Positions 22,348 through 31,799 of a DNA stretch of 64,000 nucleotides are shown here, in pieces. Each line of letters starts with the position of its first letter. Position 1 is the first letter of the stretch. Source of the stretch: Dactylorhiza incarnata. Its lineage: Eukaryota; Streptophyta; Magnoliopsida; Asparagales; Orchidaceae. Location: assembly GCA_033032865.1 (NCBI GenBank), contig JAWHQI010000228.1, positions 1,426,001 to 1,490,000 of the forward strand. The letters are read 5' to 3'. Under the pieces are notes generated by a model, which saw only the letters and a list, made by a program, of their open reading frames with translations, did no database searches and had not been told where the DNA came from. A program made the translations under genes and the position numbers.

Positions 22348-22679
22348 GCCTAAACCCGTACTCACACTTCCGGGCGCTAATGCAGTTAATAGCGGGGATG
22401 CGCACGTCAACCCGTCGGAGAGCTCCCTCCCCCCACCCGTTGGTGGAGAGGGGCTTCCATGCAAATATGAGAATTGAAGGCTTCACCTGCCCGAGTTGAA
22501 ATTCGTTACCCTTGACGCGTGCCTTGGCGGGGTCGCAACCGAGGACCTTACACTTGACTCGACATCTAGCGGTCGTAGTGGCTTTACACGATCTGATCAG
22601 GCCTCCACTTTCATACTTTGGAGACAAGAAGAGGAGTGGAGGGAGAGAAGCCCCCGACACTCCTCGCTCCGGTCGGCCA

Positions 22680-22880
22680 TGGGAGGGGAGCTCCCGGCCG
22701 GATCTCGCCTCGGACGGCCACGGGAGAGGAGCTCCCGGCCGGATCTCGCCTCGGACGGCCACGGGAGAGGAGCTCCCGGCTGGATCTCACCTCGGACGGC
22801 CACGGGAGAGGAGCTCCCGGCCGGATCTCGCCTCGGACGGCCACGAGAGAGGAGCTCCCGGCCGGAGCGAGGATCGGCCT
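22680..22880. repeat. 41-bp GC-rich tandem repeat, five units
   Basis: CTCCCGGCC recurs at 22691, 22732, 22773, 22814 and 22855. Units read GGATCTCGCCTCGGACGGCC plus CACGGGAGAGGAG. Overlapping open frames on both strands here come from the repeat, not from a gene. Confidence 0.9.
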
Positions 22881-23360
22881 CTGCTGTTGCTGGCGGCGAA
22901 GGGGAGAGGAAGTGAGGACGGGAGAAGGGGCACTGCTCCTCCTTGATCCAGGTCGACGGCGAGAGAAGGAGTCGAGGCGGCACTTCCTTGTGCGAACGAG
23001 AGGGAGAGGAGTCGGGACGGCACTTGTGGTTGCTCGCGCGAAACCGAGAGAGAGAGAGAGGGAGCCCTTGCGGCTGCTCCCAGGAAAACCAGAGAAAAAG
23101 AGGGGGTCGGGTCTTACGGCTGGGGGAGGAGAGCTGGGAGGGTTTTCCTTCTTTTAGGTTTTATAAAAACCCTAGCCTCCAAACTGGCTATCCGCAGCCA
23201 GCTCCCTAAATGCACACCAAGACCCGCTAACCGCACCCCGAAACTCCTAATCGCAGACCACGCTACAAATTTGTTAAATACCAAAATATTGGGGGCGTTA
23301 CACTCGGGTCCTGGCTATCCGGGGAGGGTCCCATCCGACGGGTACGGGGTTGTACACATG

Positions 23361-23523
23361 TGTTGAAACCGAAATCTTGCGAACAAGACTTGGTCTCTGT
23401 GGAGTTCGGGGTCCCAAAAGAGGGGTGGCCTCACACCTACTTCACTCAAGCTAACAATCTAGGCACAAAACTAGGAACTCAAAGGACGAACCCAAGGCCT
23501 CAGCGTGGAGGTCCCACCACACA
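23361..23523. repeat. 163-bp terminal direct repeat, right
   Basis: Second copy of the terminal repeat, followed by the target duplication TAATC. Confidence 0.85.
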
Positions 23524-23528
23524 TAATC

Positions 23529-23662
23529 GATGTACAGGAAAGTATGTGAGTATAAGAAGAACAGGCGAGCAAAAAATCTCTTTCTTTCATTTGTATGATC
23601 TAAAGTATTACCTACACAAAAGTTTTACAAGTCCCTGAGCAATCAAAAAGGTGCCCTGGCGA
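23529..23662 (+). other. Gypsy-1 sequence between the small LTR element and the antisense gene
   Basis: Noncoding on both strands. It contains GGCGAGCAAAA, also present in Tat-2 at about 29358. It is the 3' flank of the antisense pseudogene. Confidence 0.5.
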
Positions 23663-25078
23663 CTAGGCTTCATCCTTGCCTCCATCATCCTTGCCATCCT
23701 CCTCTTCATCCCACCCGTCGACGTCGATGTTCTCCTCTACATCCTCATCTTCATCATCTTAATCCTCGACATCACTGGGCCCCAGGGAGGGAGCTCGCAG
23801 AGGAGAGGTATACTCCTCGATGAGTAGCGCTGGGATGACGTCCATCATAGTCAAGTTCATCGCCTCCGACACCAGTGGACTTTTGCTCGCAACCTGATCA
23901 GGACGACCTTCCCAGTTGCTTGCACGATCTCTCGGTGATTCTGCGACATCTGGTCACCATGGATTCTTATCTTCTTGCCCACCCGAGAAGGACCTGCCAT
24001 GGAAGGTTGTTGCTCGATAGGGCGAGTTTCCAGATCGGCTATCCTTATTTGGGCGGCCTCCAAGGATGTCTGAGTGTCCTCCAACTCCATCTCAAGTTGT
24101 GACATCTTCTTGGCCGACACTATCTCCTCCACTTGCAAGCAAAGTAGATGGTCATTAGCAGGATAGTCGGCAATAGGCGAGTAGCGATAAAATAAGAATA
24201 TTTCAAGACAAAGCATGAATACCTTGCACTTCTCAAGTTGGAGGCCGAGCGAGATGATAGTCTTGCCCAGTGCATTTAGTCGCTCCCTAAGTGACGAGTA
24301 AGCTCCTCGCCGTCTGATGGCTTAGCTCCATCGACCGCATGAGCGGGCGCGAGGTCTGGTGAGCCAGATACTAGGTCGAGACCTCGTGTAACGACTCGGC
24401 ATCAATGCGACCATAAAAGGGAGAACATGATGTCAAACGCCTCACCTTTATACTCCCAATCCTCTGACCAAGTAGGGAGTTTGGTGCTCAGAGTCACCTC
24501 ATGGGCGCTCTCCGCATAGGTCACCAGCAGGCGACCATAGGCATCCCACTTTGGAGGCCTTCATTGAAGTTCGAATGGCCGGAAGGATCGCCAGCCTCAG
24601 AAGGGTCCTCCTTTGCCCCATGATCTTTGCTTGCGACCTGCTTCTTCTTCCTTGAGGGCTCCTAGACCTTGCCATTACTCTTCCTCTTCTTCGAAGACCT
24701 GCCCTCCTCACCGACGACCACCGGGTCATCAGTGACCTGCGATAAATCAATAGTGGAGGTCGACAACCCCCTATCCTCACGCGACAAGATCCCCTTGCCC
24801 CCTTGAGGAGAAACTGCCTCCTTCTCCACGTGGAGAGGCTCATGCGGCAGAACACGAGTAGATGCAGAAGACAAAGATTAGTCGCCATTCAAAGATGAAG
24901 GTGTGAGTATAACGGATACTCGCTCAGTAATTTACCTTCACCCAGGAAGATCTCTGCGAGCTCATCTACTCGCCTCCACCAGAAGACCGCATCAAAGTGG
25001 TGACCTCGGAAGGAGTCAAGGAGCTTCTCCAGAGGTCCCTCCAAGAAGGGAGTCTCAAAGATATGCTCTGGTGGCTGA
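23663..25078 (-). pseudogene. Antisense Transposase_28-like gene of Gypsy-1, decayed and 5'-truncated
   Basis: Counterpart of the intact antisense gene in Tat-2. Exon 3-like sequence (about 24131 down to the TAG at 23663) reads EIVSAKKMSQLEMELEDTQ and ends acidic. Exon 2-like sequence ends at 24233 with a kept donor (AAG|GTATTC). Exon 1-like sequence (25077-24936) reads LLDSFRGHHFDAVFWWRRVD and ends GAAG|GTAAATT. The exon 2 acceptor is lost: CAT stands where AG is expected before CTACTCG. An in-frame TAA sits near 23761. The 5' part is cut by Copia-3 at 25079. Confidence 0.7.
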
Positions 25079-25124
25079 TGTTGAAAATGTTGAAGTGGAA
25101 GTTGACAGTCTGGGGAGGAGGTCG

Positions 25125-26045
25125 CGCGGTCTGGCTAACCGCGCGGTCTTGCAGTCTCCATCTGCGGTTTGATCTCTTTGGTCTCTCCGCAGGTCTATTC
25201 GGCTTGACCGCCATTCTTCTGTCCAAGGTGCCGAGGTGAGGCCGCGCGGTCTGGTTCGTGTGACCGCGTAGCGAGCCGGTTTCAACAAGGTGTGGTCGCG
25301 CGGACTGGTCGTGTGACCGCGTGGCGAGCTGTCTTCTGTAAGGTGTTACCACGCGGTCTGGTTTGTGCGTGACCACGTGGTGGGGGCAGTCCGGTCTGGT
25401 GACTGTCTGGGTTCTTGGTGGTGCGCACGGACTAAGGCTCTCTTAGTCGCGCGGTCTCCTGGTTGTGTTCGCGATCTCTGGAGGAGGTCTCGTATTTGCA
25501 AACACTGGCGGTGGGCGACATGACAGTCCGAGTTGTCATGATCGCGCGGCTTCTTGTAGGAGTGGCGATCTCCAGGTCAGGTTTGAAGTCGGCGAGCTCA
25601 CAGGCGCAGAGCGATATGCTGACCGCGCGGGTTGACCGGTCTTGGTCACACGGTCAGATGGCGGTGACTCTATCTCATTGGGTGGTGACTGGATCAGGTC
25701 GCACGCCTATAAATAGGAGTCACTATTGCAGCATAATTAATCGCATCAAGTGTAAGCTGAGCTCGCGCCTAATTCTTGCGGTCTCATTTTTGTGACCGGC
25801 CGGTTAGCTGATTGAACTTTCCTTATGCAGCTTCTGCGGATTGTGCGGGCAACGGCGGTCACCTCTTCTTTTAAGGTGTTGGGGCGGTCTCGCGGCTTGC
25901 AGTGCGGGTTGCTGGAGTTTGGGAGAATAAGTGGAGTTCGAGTGGTCGCAGAGTTCTCGGTTGGTGTTGTTCAAGTCGCCGGCAGTGTGTGTTCACGCGG
26001 TCTTGTTTTTTAGTCGCGGGAACAGCCAGACCATGCGGTCTTGCG
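25125..26045 (+). repeat. Dispersed GACCGCGCGGTC-type motif field
   Basis: Full or partial forms of the palindrome GACCGCGCGGTC (for example CGCGCGGTCT, TGACCGCG, CACGCGGTC) occur more than ten times at irregular spacing in U3 and beyond. Spacing is not tandem, so this is not a simple minisatellite. Confidence 0.7.
25708..25716 (+). promoter_or_regulatory. TATA box of Copia-3 LTR
   Basis: TATAAATAG in a GC-rich surrounding (CACGCC upstream); strong plant TATA consensus. Confidence 0.65.
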
Positions 26046-26268
26046 GTCTCAGAGTTTTAGACCGCTGGTTATCTTTCCTTCAGCATTGTAATTTCCTTTT
26101 GGTTTTGTGTACTGGTGAAATCATGTCTCGCCATGTATACCTCGCTCTGTAATGATGATTTTTGTTATCTTCAATAAAGATTGTGTTGCTTCATGTGCTT
26201 CTGGTTGATGTCTATAACTTTAAGTTGTACAATTCCAGCTCACTCCTAGATCTTCAGAAAATTTCACA

Positions 26269-26280
26269 TGGTATCAGAGG
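26269..26280 (+). promoter_or_regulatory. Primer-binding site of Copia-3
   Basis: TGGTATCAGAGG immediately after the LTR end. Confidence 0.9.
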
Positions 26281-26297
26281 CAGGTTCGAGTCGATAG

Positions 26298-26908
26298 TGT
26301 ACAACCCTCATTCTCCGAGGGTGGACCCCCCCAAGGCCACGTAGGCAGAAGTCAAAGTCAAAGAGGTCAACACGGCAGACAAGCGTAAGAGCAGAAGACA
26401 GCCTAGGCGAGTAGGGGTGCACTCGTGCGAGTAGCTCGGATACTCGCCAAAATGTGGGCGACCATAGGCGATACTCGCCCATCTGCCCGGGGAGATCGCC
26501 TCAATGTCGCTAGTCGTCGGGCAAGGGCTGGGCTATAAAACCCCCCCTACCCCTTGGTTTTCCTATAAATAGGACCCCAGGGGTACTTGGATTGGCACCT
26601 GGACTTGAGCTTTCAAAACCCTGCTCTTGCATTCTAGAACCTGTCGCACTTGGTCGCTACTCCCGGTACTAGCCAAGTCGGTGCCTTCCTCGTACCTTGC
26701 TCGGCCATTCTTTGGTCTTGGAGGGGAAGTCTCTTCGGAGCTTCTGGGTACGTGGTGGGACCTCCCTGCCGCAGCACCTGGGGTCTTGTGTGTTGCTCTT
26801 CTATCTCTTCAGTAGTCGCCAGCTTAGTCGTCTCGTTGGACTGTTGGGCGAGTAGCCTCCGGCTGCATAGGTCCGAATCTTGAGGTCGGGATTTTCCTGG
26901 CGTCAACA
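26298..26908 (+). repeat. Tat-2 5' LTR (611 bp)
   Basis: TGTACAACCC to GGCGTCAACA. Differences from the 3' LTR seen by eye: GGCAGAAG/GGAAGAAG, one A in the TATAAAA run, GTCGCC/GTCACC, GCATAGG/GCATCGG and GCGTCAA/GCTTCAA. Confidence 0.95.
26564..26572 (+). promoter_or_regulatory. TATA box of Tat-2 LTR
   Basis: TATAAATAG; a second TATAAAA is 30 bp upstream at 26534. Both are repeated in the 3' LTR. Confidence 0.6.
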
Positions 26909-26911
26909 CTT

Positions 26912-26928
26912 TGGTGCGGTGAGCGTGG
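26912..26928 (+). promoter_or_regulatory. Putative primer-binding site of Tat-2
   Basis: TGGTGCGGTGAGCGTGG begins a few bases after the LTR end. It starts with the TGG required to pair with a tRNA CCA end and differs from the Met-tRNA type used by the copia elements here. The tRNA is not identified. Confidence 0.5.
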
Positions 26929-26966
26929 ACCGTAGTCGTTGGAAGAAAGTTCAGCAAGAAGGCGAG

Positions 26967-27839
26967 ATGGTCGTAGTTGGCGACCATGAGGAGGTAGTCG
27001 GCAACTCGCCCGCAGGCGGCGAGTTCGTGACGCTAGCAGTTTTCGAAGCCTTCGCGCAGCGCATGGAGGGGATCTTGCAAGCAGCGCTTCAGCCGCGCGC
27101 CGAGGTCACGGCGACCTCGCCGCATCGCCCGGTTTTGACCAAGGGAAGGAGTCCCCTTCGGCGAGCAGGAAAGGAGCACGTGGAGGATGAGACCAAGCGA
27201 CCAAGGAGGTCGCAGTTCTACCAGCCGACCTCGCAAAGGATCCGCTTCCGCGAGACGGAGGAGCAGGCGAGATACCAAGATACTCGCCCATATGGCGAGT
27301 ATGGTGGTGATACTCGCCAGGTGAAGGATCGTCGCCGAGTAGGAGGGAGGAGCCCCTTCTACGAGGAGATCATTGCCGCATCGGTGCCAGAAGGATTCAT
27401 AGATCCCGCGATGAATTATTGCTCGGGGAGAGACGACCCTATCCGTCGAGGGAAGAGATGTAACCGGAGGAATAGCTGGAGGAGGTATAGGGATCGGGTC
27501 AGCCAAGGATGTCAAGGAAGTATCAAGGTCGGGGAGGTAGGAGTGAGTTTTGGAGAAGCGGAGCTCAGATCTTTCCGCAAAGCGAATTTCCACCAGGCCT
27601 ACCGCCAAGACTTCGCTCCAACCTCTCAAGCGCCATCCCCGCTAGAAGAAATCACTTTCTCAGAGGAGGGCATGTTAAGGGATGAGAATCCCTTCCATGA
27701 GGCCCATGTGATTGATGCGATCGTCGAAGACTTCACCGTCAACCGAATCCTGGAGTGCAACGGGGGATCTGTCCGTGTCATCTTTACGTCATTCTCACGC
27801 ACACGTTTGACGACCTGGAGATCAAGGAGAGAAGAATGA
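26967..27839 (+). pseudogene. gag: Tat-2 gag fused to decayed protease
   Basis: Open for 291 codons from ATG 26967 (VVVGDHEEVVGNSPAGGEF). The gag part is basic and Arg-rich (KRPRRSQFYQPTSQRIRFRE) and includes SVPEGFIDPAMNYCSGRDD. It jumps to the protease segment EEITFSEEGMLRDENPFHEA, where the active site reads LECNGGSVRVIF instead of LVDSGSS, so the catalytic Asp-Ser is lost. The capsid core and zinc knuckle of a complete gag are not seen. The open frame could give a truncated gag-like protein, but I class it as a deletion product. Confidence 0.65.
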
Positions 27840-28010
27840 CGATCTTGGATGACTCCCCTTTTTGATTTCTCAGGTAAGCGAAAGAAGGCGGACGCGACAG
27901 GAAAAGCAGCCGTCGTCGGGAAGCTCATTCCAAGACGGGAAGAACCCTTCATCGTGAAGAGGAGCTGTTAAGAAACACCCGGAAAGGCGATAACCTGAAA
28001 AGGCGGGAGT
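27840..28010 (+). pseudogene. pol: Tat-2 integrase C-terminal remnant
   Basis: KADATGKAAVVGKLIPR and the following EEPFIV match the last integrase codons of Gypsy-1 (about 19935-20000). RT, RNase H and the DDE core between protease and this point have been removed in a single collinear gap. Confidence 0.7.
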
Positions 28011-29440
28011 ATGTACACATCTCACCTCTGTAAATGTATTATCCATAAATAAAATAATCACCTCCCTGAAACATGGGAAATGGTGAGTCTTTTCCAGATA
28101 CGTGTTTTCACGAAAAAGAAGAAAAGCAGGCAAAGTCAATCTCCACGCTAGATTGGAAAATGAGCCTCCGACTTAACCCTCGTAAAAACTCAGAACGGAT
28201 GATGGGACAGTGCCTCGGGTGTGCGTTCCCTTAAGACCAAGCCTCTGCAATGACGGCCGAGATCAGCTCCCCCCTTGCATGTTGGCCGCGGTTCCCACCG
28301 ACTGCATTTCTCGTCCGACTGTAGAGATTACCAGGAATAAGTCTGGACGCCGACCTTCCGATTCGGCGAAGGGATGATCGATTTCACTAGCTCAGGGAAC
28401 CCTTAAAAAAAAGGCGTCGTGTACCCTCGGGAGCTAAAAAGCTCGCAGAAAAGCATTTCTTTTTTTAAATTATTGTGTTAGATCATATGAGTTATTGTGC
28501 CTAGAGTGTGCTTAACTCCCTGCTAAACTCATTGAGCAACAGGAAGCAGGTCCGATCCACATCCAGCATCCAAGTAGGATGGAGGCCTCGGGATGGTGTA
28601 TCCCCTTGGATCTCCCCGACTGCCACTCCCTGCTTGACGACGTCCTACATCCATATTCGCCGCCGCAGGTTGGAAGACGAGCCTCCGACTTGACCCTTGT
28701 AAAAACTCAGAACGGATGATGGGACAGTGCCTCGGATGTGCGTTCCCTTAAGACCAAGCCTCTGCAATGACAGCCGAGATCAGCTCCCCCCTTGCATGTT
28801 GGCCCTGGTTCCCACCGACTGCATTTCTCGTCCGGCTGTAGAGATTACCAGGATAAAGTCTGGAAGCCGATATTCCAACCTGAGAAGGGGAGCGATCGAT
28901 TCTACCGGCCAAAGGATGAAGACGTTCCGGCATCCAAGTAGGATGGAGGCCTCGGGAAGATGTGTCCCTCCAGGCCTCCCCAACTGCCCTTCCCTATCTC
29001 TTTTTCCCTTAAAAGTCCATTATTATTAAAAGAGTCTGATGAACTCTTCACCAGGTGCCAGGCAAGACCTAGAGAGCATGTGTCTCACGGTGCCCTCCAA
29101 GTAGCCTCCATTGAAGAAGGCGAGTATGTATGCGCGAGCACCTAGGCGAGTATGCAGGTGCGAGCATCTAGGCGGTGCGAGCATCTAGGCGAGTATACAT
29201 GTGCGAGCATGGATGTGCGAGTATACAGGTGCGGGCATGAAGGAGCACTCAATCTCGCCGTGACCCTAAGAGCCGAGCGAGCACTCAACCTCGCCCCGAG
29301 CCTAGGAGCCTAAGCGACATTCAAAAAAGAAAGGGATGCGAGCATCAAAGAAAAAGGCGAGCAAAATGATTATATTCATTTACTGACGTAAATACATACA
29401 CAAAAATGATTGTACAGATTTGCAAAAAGAAGACAGGCGA
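28011..29440 (+). other. Tat-2 noncoding 3' region with a duplicated block
   Basis: No gene seen. A block of about 200 bp with GAGCCTCCGACTT, AACTCAGAACGGATGATGGG and CTCCCCCCTTGCATGTTGG occurs at about 28163-28350 and again at about 28678-28865, 515 bp apart. Single units of the 91-bp Gypsy-1 repeat accompany it (28573, 28936). From 29120 to 29360 short CGAGTAT/GCGAGCA words repeat. Confidence 0.75.
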
Positions 29441-31315
29441 CTATGCATCCTCGCCACCATCATCGGCGTCGGGATCGAGATCTTCCACATCATCAACCTC
29501 GTCCTCAGAATCGTCATCGTCAGAATCGGTGGATGAGGATGGGAGATCTCGCATGGGGGAAGTGGACTCTTCGGCGAGTAATGCCGGGATGATGTCCATG
29601 ACCGTCAGATGCATTGCCTCCGGCTTCAAGAAGCCATCAGCCTTCAAGCTGCTCAGGACCACCTTCCCGGTTGCTCGAGCGATCTCCCGGCGGATATGCG
29701 CCATATCATCGCCGACTATCCGGATCTGCTTGCCCACCCTGGAGGGGCCCGCCGACGAAGGTTGTTGCTCGGCAGGCCGAGTTTCCAACTCAGCGATTCG
29801 CACTTGGGCGGCCTCCATGGTTTGCCGAGTATCCTCCAGCTCCTTCTCGGCCTGGGACAGCCTCTTTGCCGACTCCAGCTCGGCGGCCTGCAGCGAGCGA
29901 AAAGAAGAAGGTTAGTTTAAATAAGTTTGCAAGGTAGCGAGTATCCCAGAACGCGAGTAAAGTCGCATCGGTGAGTACCTCGAACTCCTTAATTCTGTTC
30001 GCCATGGCGATCATCTTCGGGCCCTGCACCTTGATCATCTGCTCATATTCGAGCAGTTTCCTCGCCGTCGCATGCCCAAGCTCGACAGCCCGCAGGTTGG
30101 CTCGCGAGCTCTGATGGGCGAGATATTCGGCCGAGACCTCTTGCAAGGATTCGGCGTCCGCGCGACCATAGAGGGCGAACGAAACGTCGAACGCCTCGCC
30201 CGCATCCTCACAATCCTCCGACCAGGCGGGGAGGTTGGTGCTCAAGGTCACTTCATGGGCTCGCTCAGCCCAGGACACCAAAGGGCGACCATAAGCATCC
30301 TCGCTGCCCCCACCTTCGCCGAAGAGAGGATGGCCGCTAGGCTCGCCCGCCTCCGATGGATCGGCCCTCGCTTTCAGATCCCTCCTGGTGACCTCCTTCT
30401 TTCTCCCAGGCTCGACGGATTTTGCCTTGGCTTTCCTCTTCTTCGAAGGCCCAGCATCATCGCCGGCAACCTCCTGATCATCGCCGCCGGGCGACAAATC
30501 AACCAAGGCAGGGGTCCCCGCCTTCGGCGCCAAGGGAAGAAGCTCGCTCGGCAAAGAGCGAGTAGCTACAACAAAATATAAAGAGAAAAACGTTAGACAC
30601 CGGGTGAAGACGAATTGGCGAGTATGACCTAATGCTCGTTTAGGCGACTACCTTCACCAGGGAACACCTCCGCGAGCTCATCTACTCGCCTCCTCCAGAA
30701 GACGACATCCAGCCGGCGACCTCGGAAGCTGTCGAGTAGCTTCTCCCGGCTTTCCTCCAGGTAAGGAGGGAAGAACGCACTCTCGGCCGGCTGGAAAGAG
30801 GAAGTCGGCACGACGCCAAAGTCGCCCTTAATGACGACTATGCGCTCCGTCCAGCGATGGTTCTTGTTCGCCGTACCGACTAGGGTGCAGACATGGCTGC
30901 ACAAAAAGACAACGCCTTCGCCAGTGGCGCCAAAGTGGAATACTCGCCGGAAGACGGAGAGATCAAAGGCGATCCCCTGATCGCGCAAGTAGCAGAGGAA
31001 CCCCACAATCATCGCCACTCCATTTGGATTGATCTGCGCCGGGACTATCCCGTGGTAGCGGAGGATCTGGCAAACCTCCGGCCACAAGGGTAGTCGCAGG
31101 CCGACTTCAAAGTGGCGGATGGGAAAGACCAACTCGGTCGCCAAGAAAGAATTCAGGCGTTCATCCTCACAAGGGAGCCTGGCGACATATCCCGGCGATA
31201 AGTACTTGGCGGAGAACTCCTTCAAGTCGCTCGGCCGAGTAATCGGCTTCTTGAAGGAATTTGCCTCGAAGTTCTTCGCGTGACTTGCACGGCGAATAGC
31301 TGCATCGTCAGCCAT
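29441..31315 (-). CDS. Antisense gene 2 of Tat-2: spliced 565-aa Transposase_28-like protein
   Basis: Proposed exons on the minus strand: 31315-30652, 30565-29979, 29887-29441. Introns start GTAGTC and GTACTC and end TTGTTGTAG and CGCTGCAG. Exon lengths 664, 587 and 447 sum to 1698 (566 codons with stop) with no internal stop. Residues about 30-130 (FPIRHFEVGLRLPLWPEV, then QILRYHGIVPAQINPNGVA) resemble the 'putative gypsy type transposon' family (Transposase_28). A basic patch PSKKRKAKAK follows at about 262-275, then a coiled coil (residues about 385-450), then a very acidic C-terminus. It probably acts in the nucleus; the biochemical role is unknown. An in-frame ATG also exists at 31372. 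The first donor could alternatively be GTGAAG at 30657, which also keeps frame. Confidence 0.75.
29888..29978 (-). other. Intron 2 of antisense gene 2 (91 nt)
   Basis: Donor GAG|GTACTC and acceptor TTCGCTCGCTGCAG, phase 0. The equivalent intron in the decayed Gypsy-1 copy is about 101 nt (donor AAG|GTATTC at 24232). Confidence 0.7.
30566..30651 (-). other. Intron 1 of antisense gene 2 (86 nt)
   Basis: Donor GAAG|GTAGTC, T-rich interior and acceptor TTTTGTTGTAG, phase 1. GAAG|GTAAATT at the same place in Gypsy-1 supports this donor. Confidence 0.7.
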
Positions 31316-31434
31316 CCAAGAGTGGAAGGATCGAAGAAGCGAGTAGCGAAGGGCGAGGAGAGGAGCAATCAAGAGATAGTCGCCAGAAGAAAGGGAAGAT
31401 CGTCAAGAGAGTAATAAATACGTATCCACCCCCC

Positions 31435-31444
31435 CTATTTATAG
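31435..31444 (-). promoter_or_regulatory. TATA box of antisense gene 2
   Basis: CTATAAATAG on the minus strand, 120 bp upstream of ATG 31315 and about 63 bp upstream of ATG 31372. It is a near-perfect plant TATA consensus and is separate from the LTR promoter. Confidence 0.65.
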
Positions 31445-31799
31445 TACTCGACAAAGCTTGGCTTCCCGCGTACGCCACCGCGAGCGCGAGTAGGAGGTGG
31501 CGCATATCGAGGAAAAGTCGCCAAAACCTGGGATGCGCGTCAAATCACTGATGTCGAACGAGCGAGCACCTGCATCGAACTTTTAGGATACTCGCAACCT
31601 CAACGCGACATCTAACAAAGACTCGCGGAAACAAAAGACAAAAAAGAAAATCAAGACATCACAGCAAACGGGAAAGACAACAAAGGCGATATTCATACTC
31701 GCCAAATACCAATTTAGTTAAAAGAAATCAAATAGTTCAGCATTACAAACATTTGCCTGAAGGCGACAAGCGACTACAAAAGGAAAAAAGGGCAGGATC
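31445..31799 (-). other. Intergenic region between the two antisense genes
   Basis: Promoter side of gene 2 and 3' side of gene 1. It contains repeated CGAGTA/TACTCG words and an A-rich stretch at 31630-31660. No coding frame seen. Confidence 0.55.

Larger units (their letters stand above)
21386..23523. mobile_element. Small non-autonomous LTR element (TRIM-like), 2138 bp
   Basis: Two direct repeats of exactly 163 bp (21386-21548 and 23361-23523), each TGTTGAAACC...CCACACA, differ at one base that I can see. The element is flanked by a perfect 5-bp duplication TAATC (21381-21385 and 23524-23528). The 1.8-kb interior has no gag or pol motif. It contains two minisatellites and, on the minus strand, TATA-like boxes (CTATAAATAG near 21695) and a TGTAACGCCCC edge at 23302. 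I see no standard primer site next to either repeat, so the strand is undecided. Confidence 0.7.
5031..25078 (+). mobile_element. Gypsy-1: old Tat-like Ty3/gypsy element, interrupted twice
   Basis: Segments 5031-6619, 17750-21385 and 23529-25078 form one element. Order: protease, RT, RNase H, a second (archaeal-type) RNase H, integrase, a tandem-repeat-rich 3' region, then antisense coding sequence. A second RNase H plus antisense Transposase_28-like ORF is characteristic of the plant Tat lineage. The frame VGKG-KFLG rejoins across Copia-2, and TAATC flanks the small LTR insert. The 5' LTR is not seen; the 3' part is cut off where Copia-3 begins. All sense frames are broken. Confidence 0.8.
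25079..26268 (+). repeat. Copia-3 5' LTR (1190 bp)
   Basis: TGTTGAAAATGTTGAAG to AAAATTTCACA. The start is matched by 37748-37915. It is rich in CGCGCGGTC motifs. TATA at 25708 and AATAAA at 26173 give a plausible U3-R-U5 order. Confidence 0.9.

Noticed and set aside
22496..23157. Several open frames of 130-180 codons on both strands
   Set aside because: They lie on the 41-bp GC-rich repeat and its flank. Peptides are repeat-derived and unrelated between frames.
26627..26883. Open frames of 60-77 codons in the Tat-2 LTRs (also 33935-34191)
   Set aside because: Identical in both LTRs, Ser/Trp/Leu-rich with no family resemblance; they are LTR sequence.
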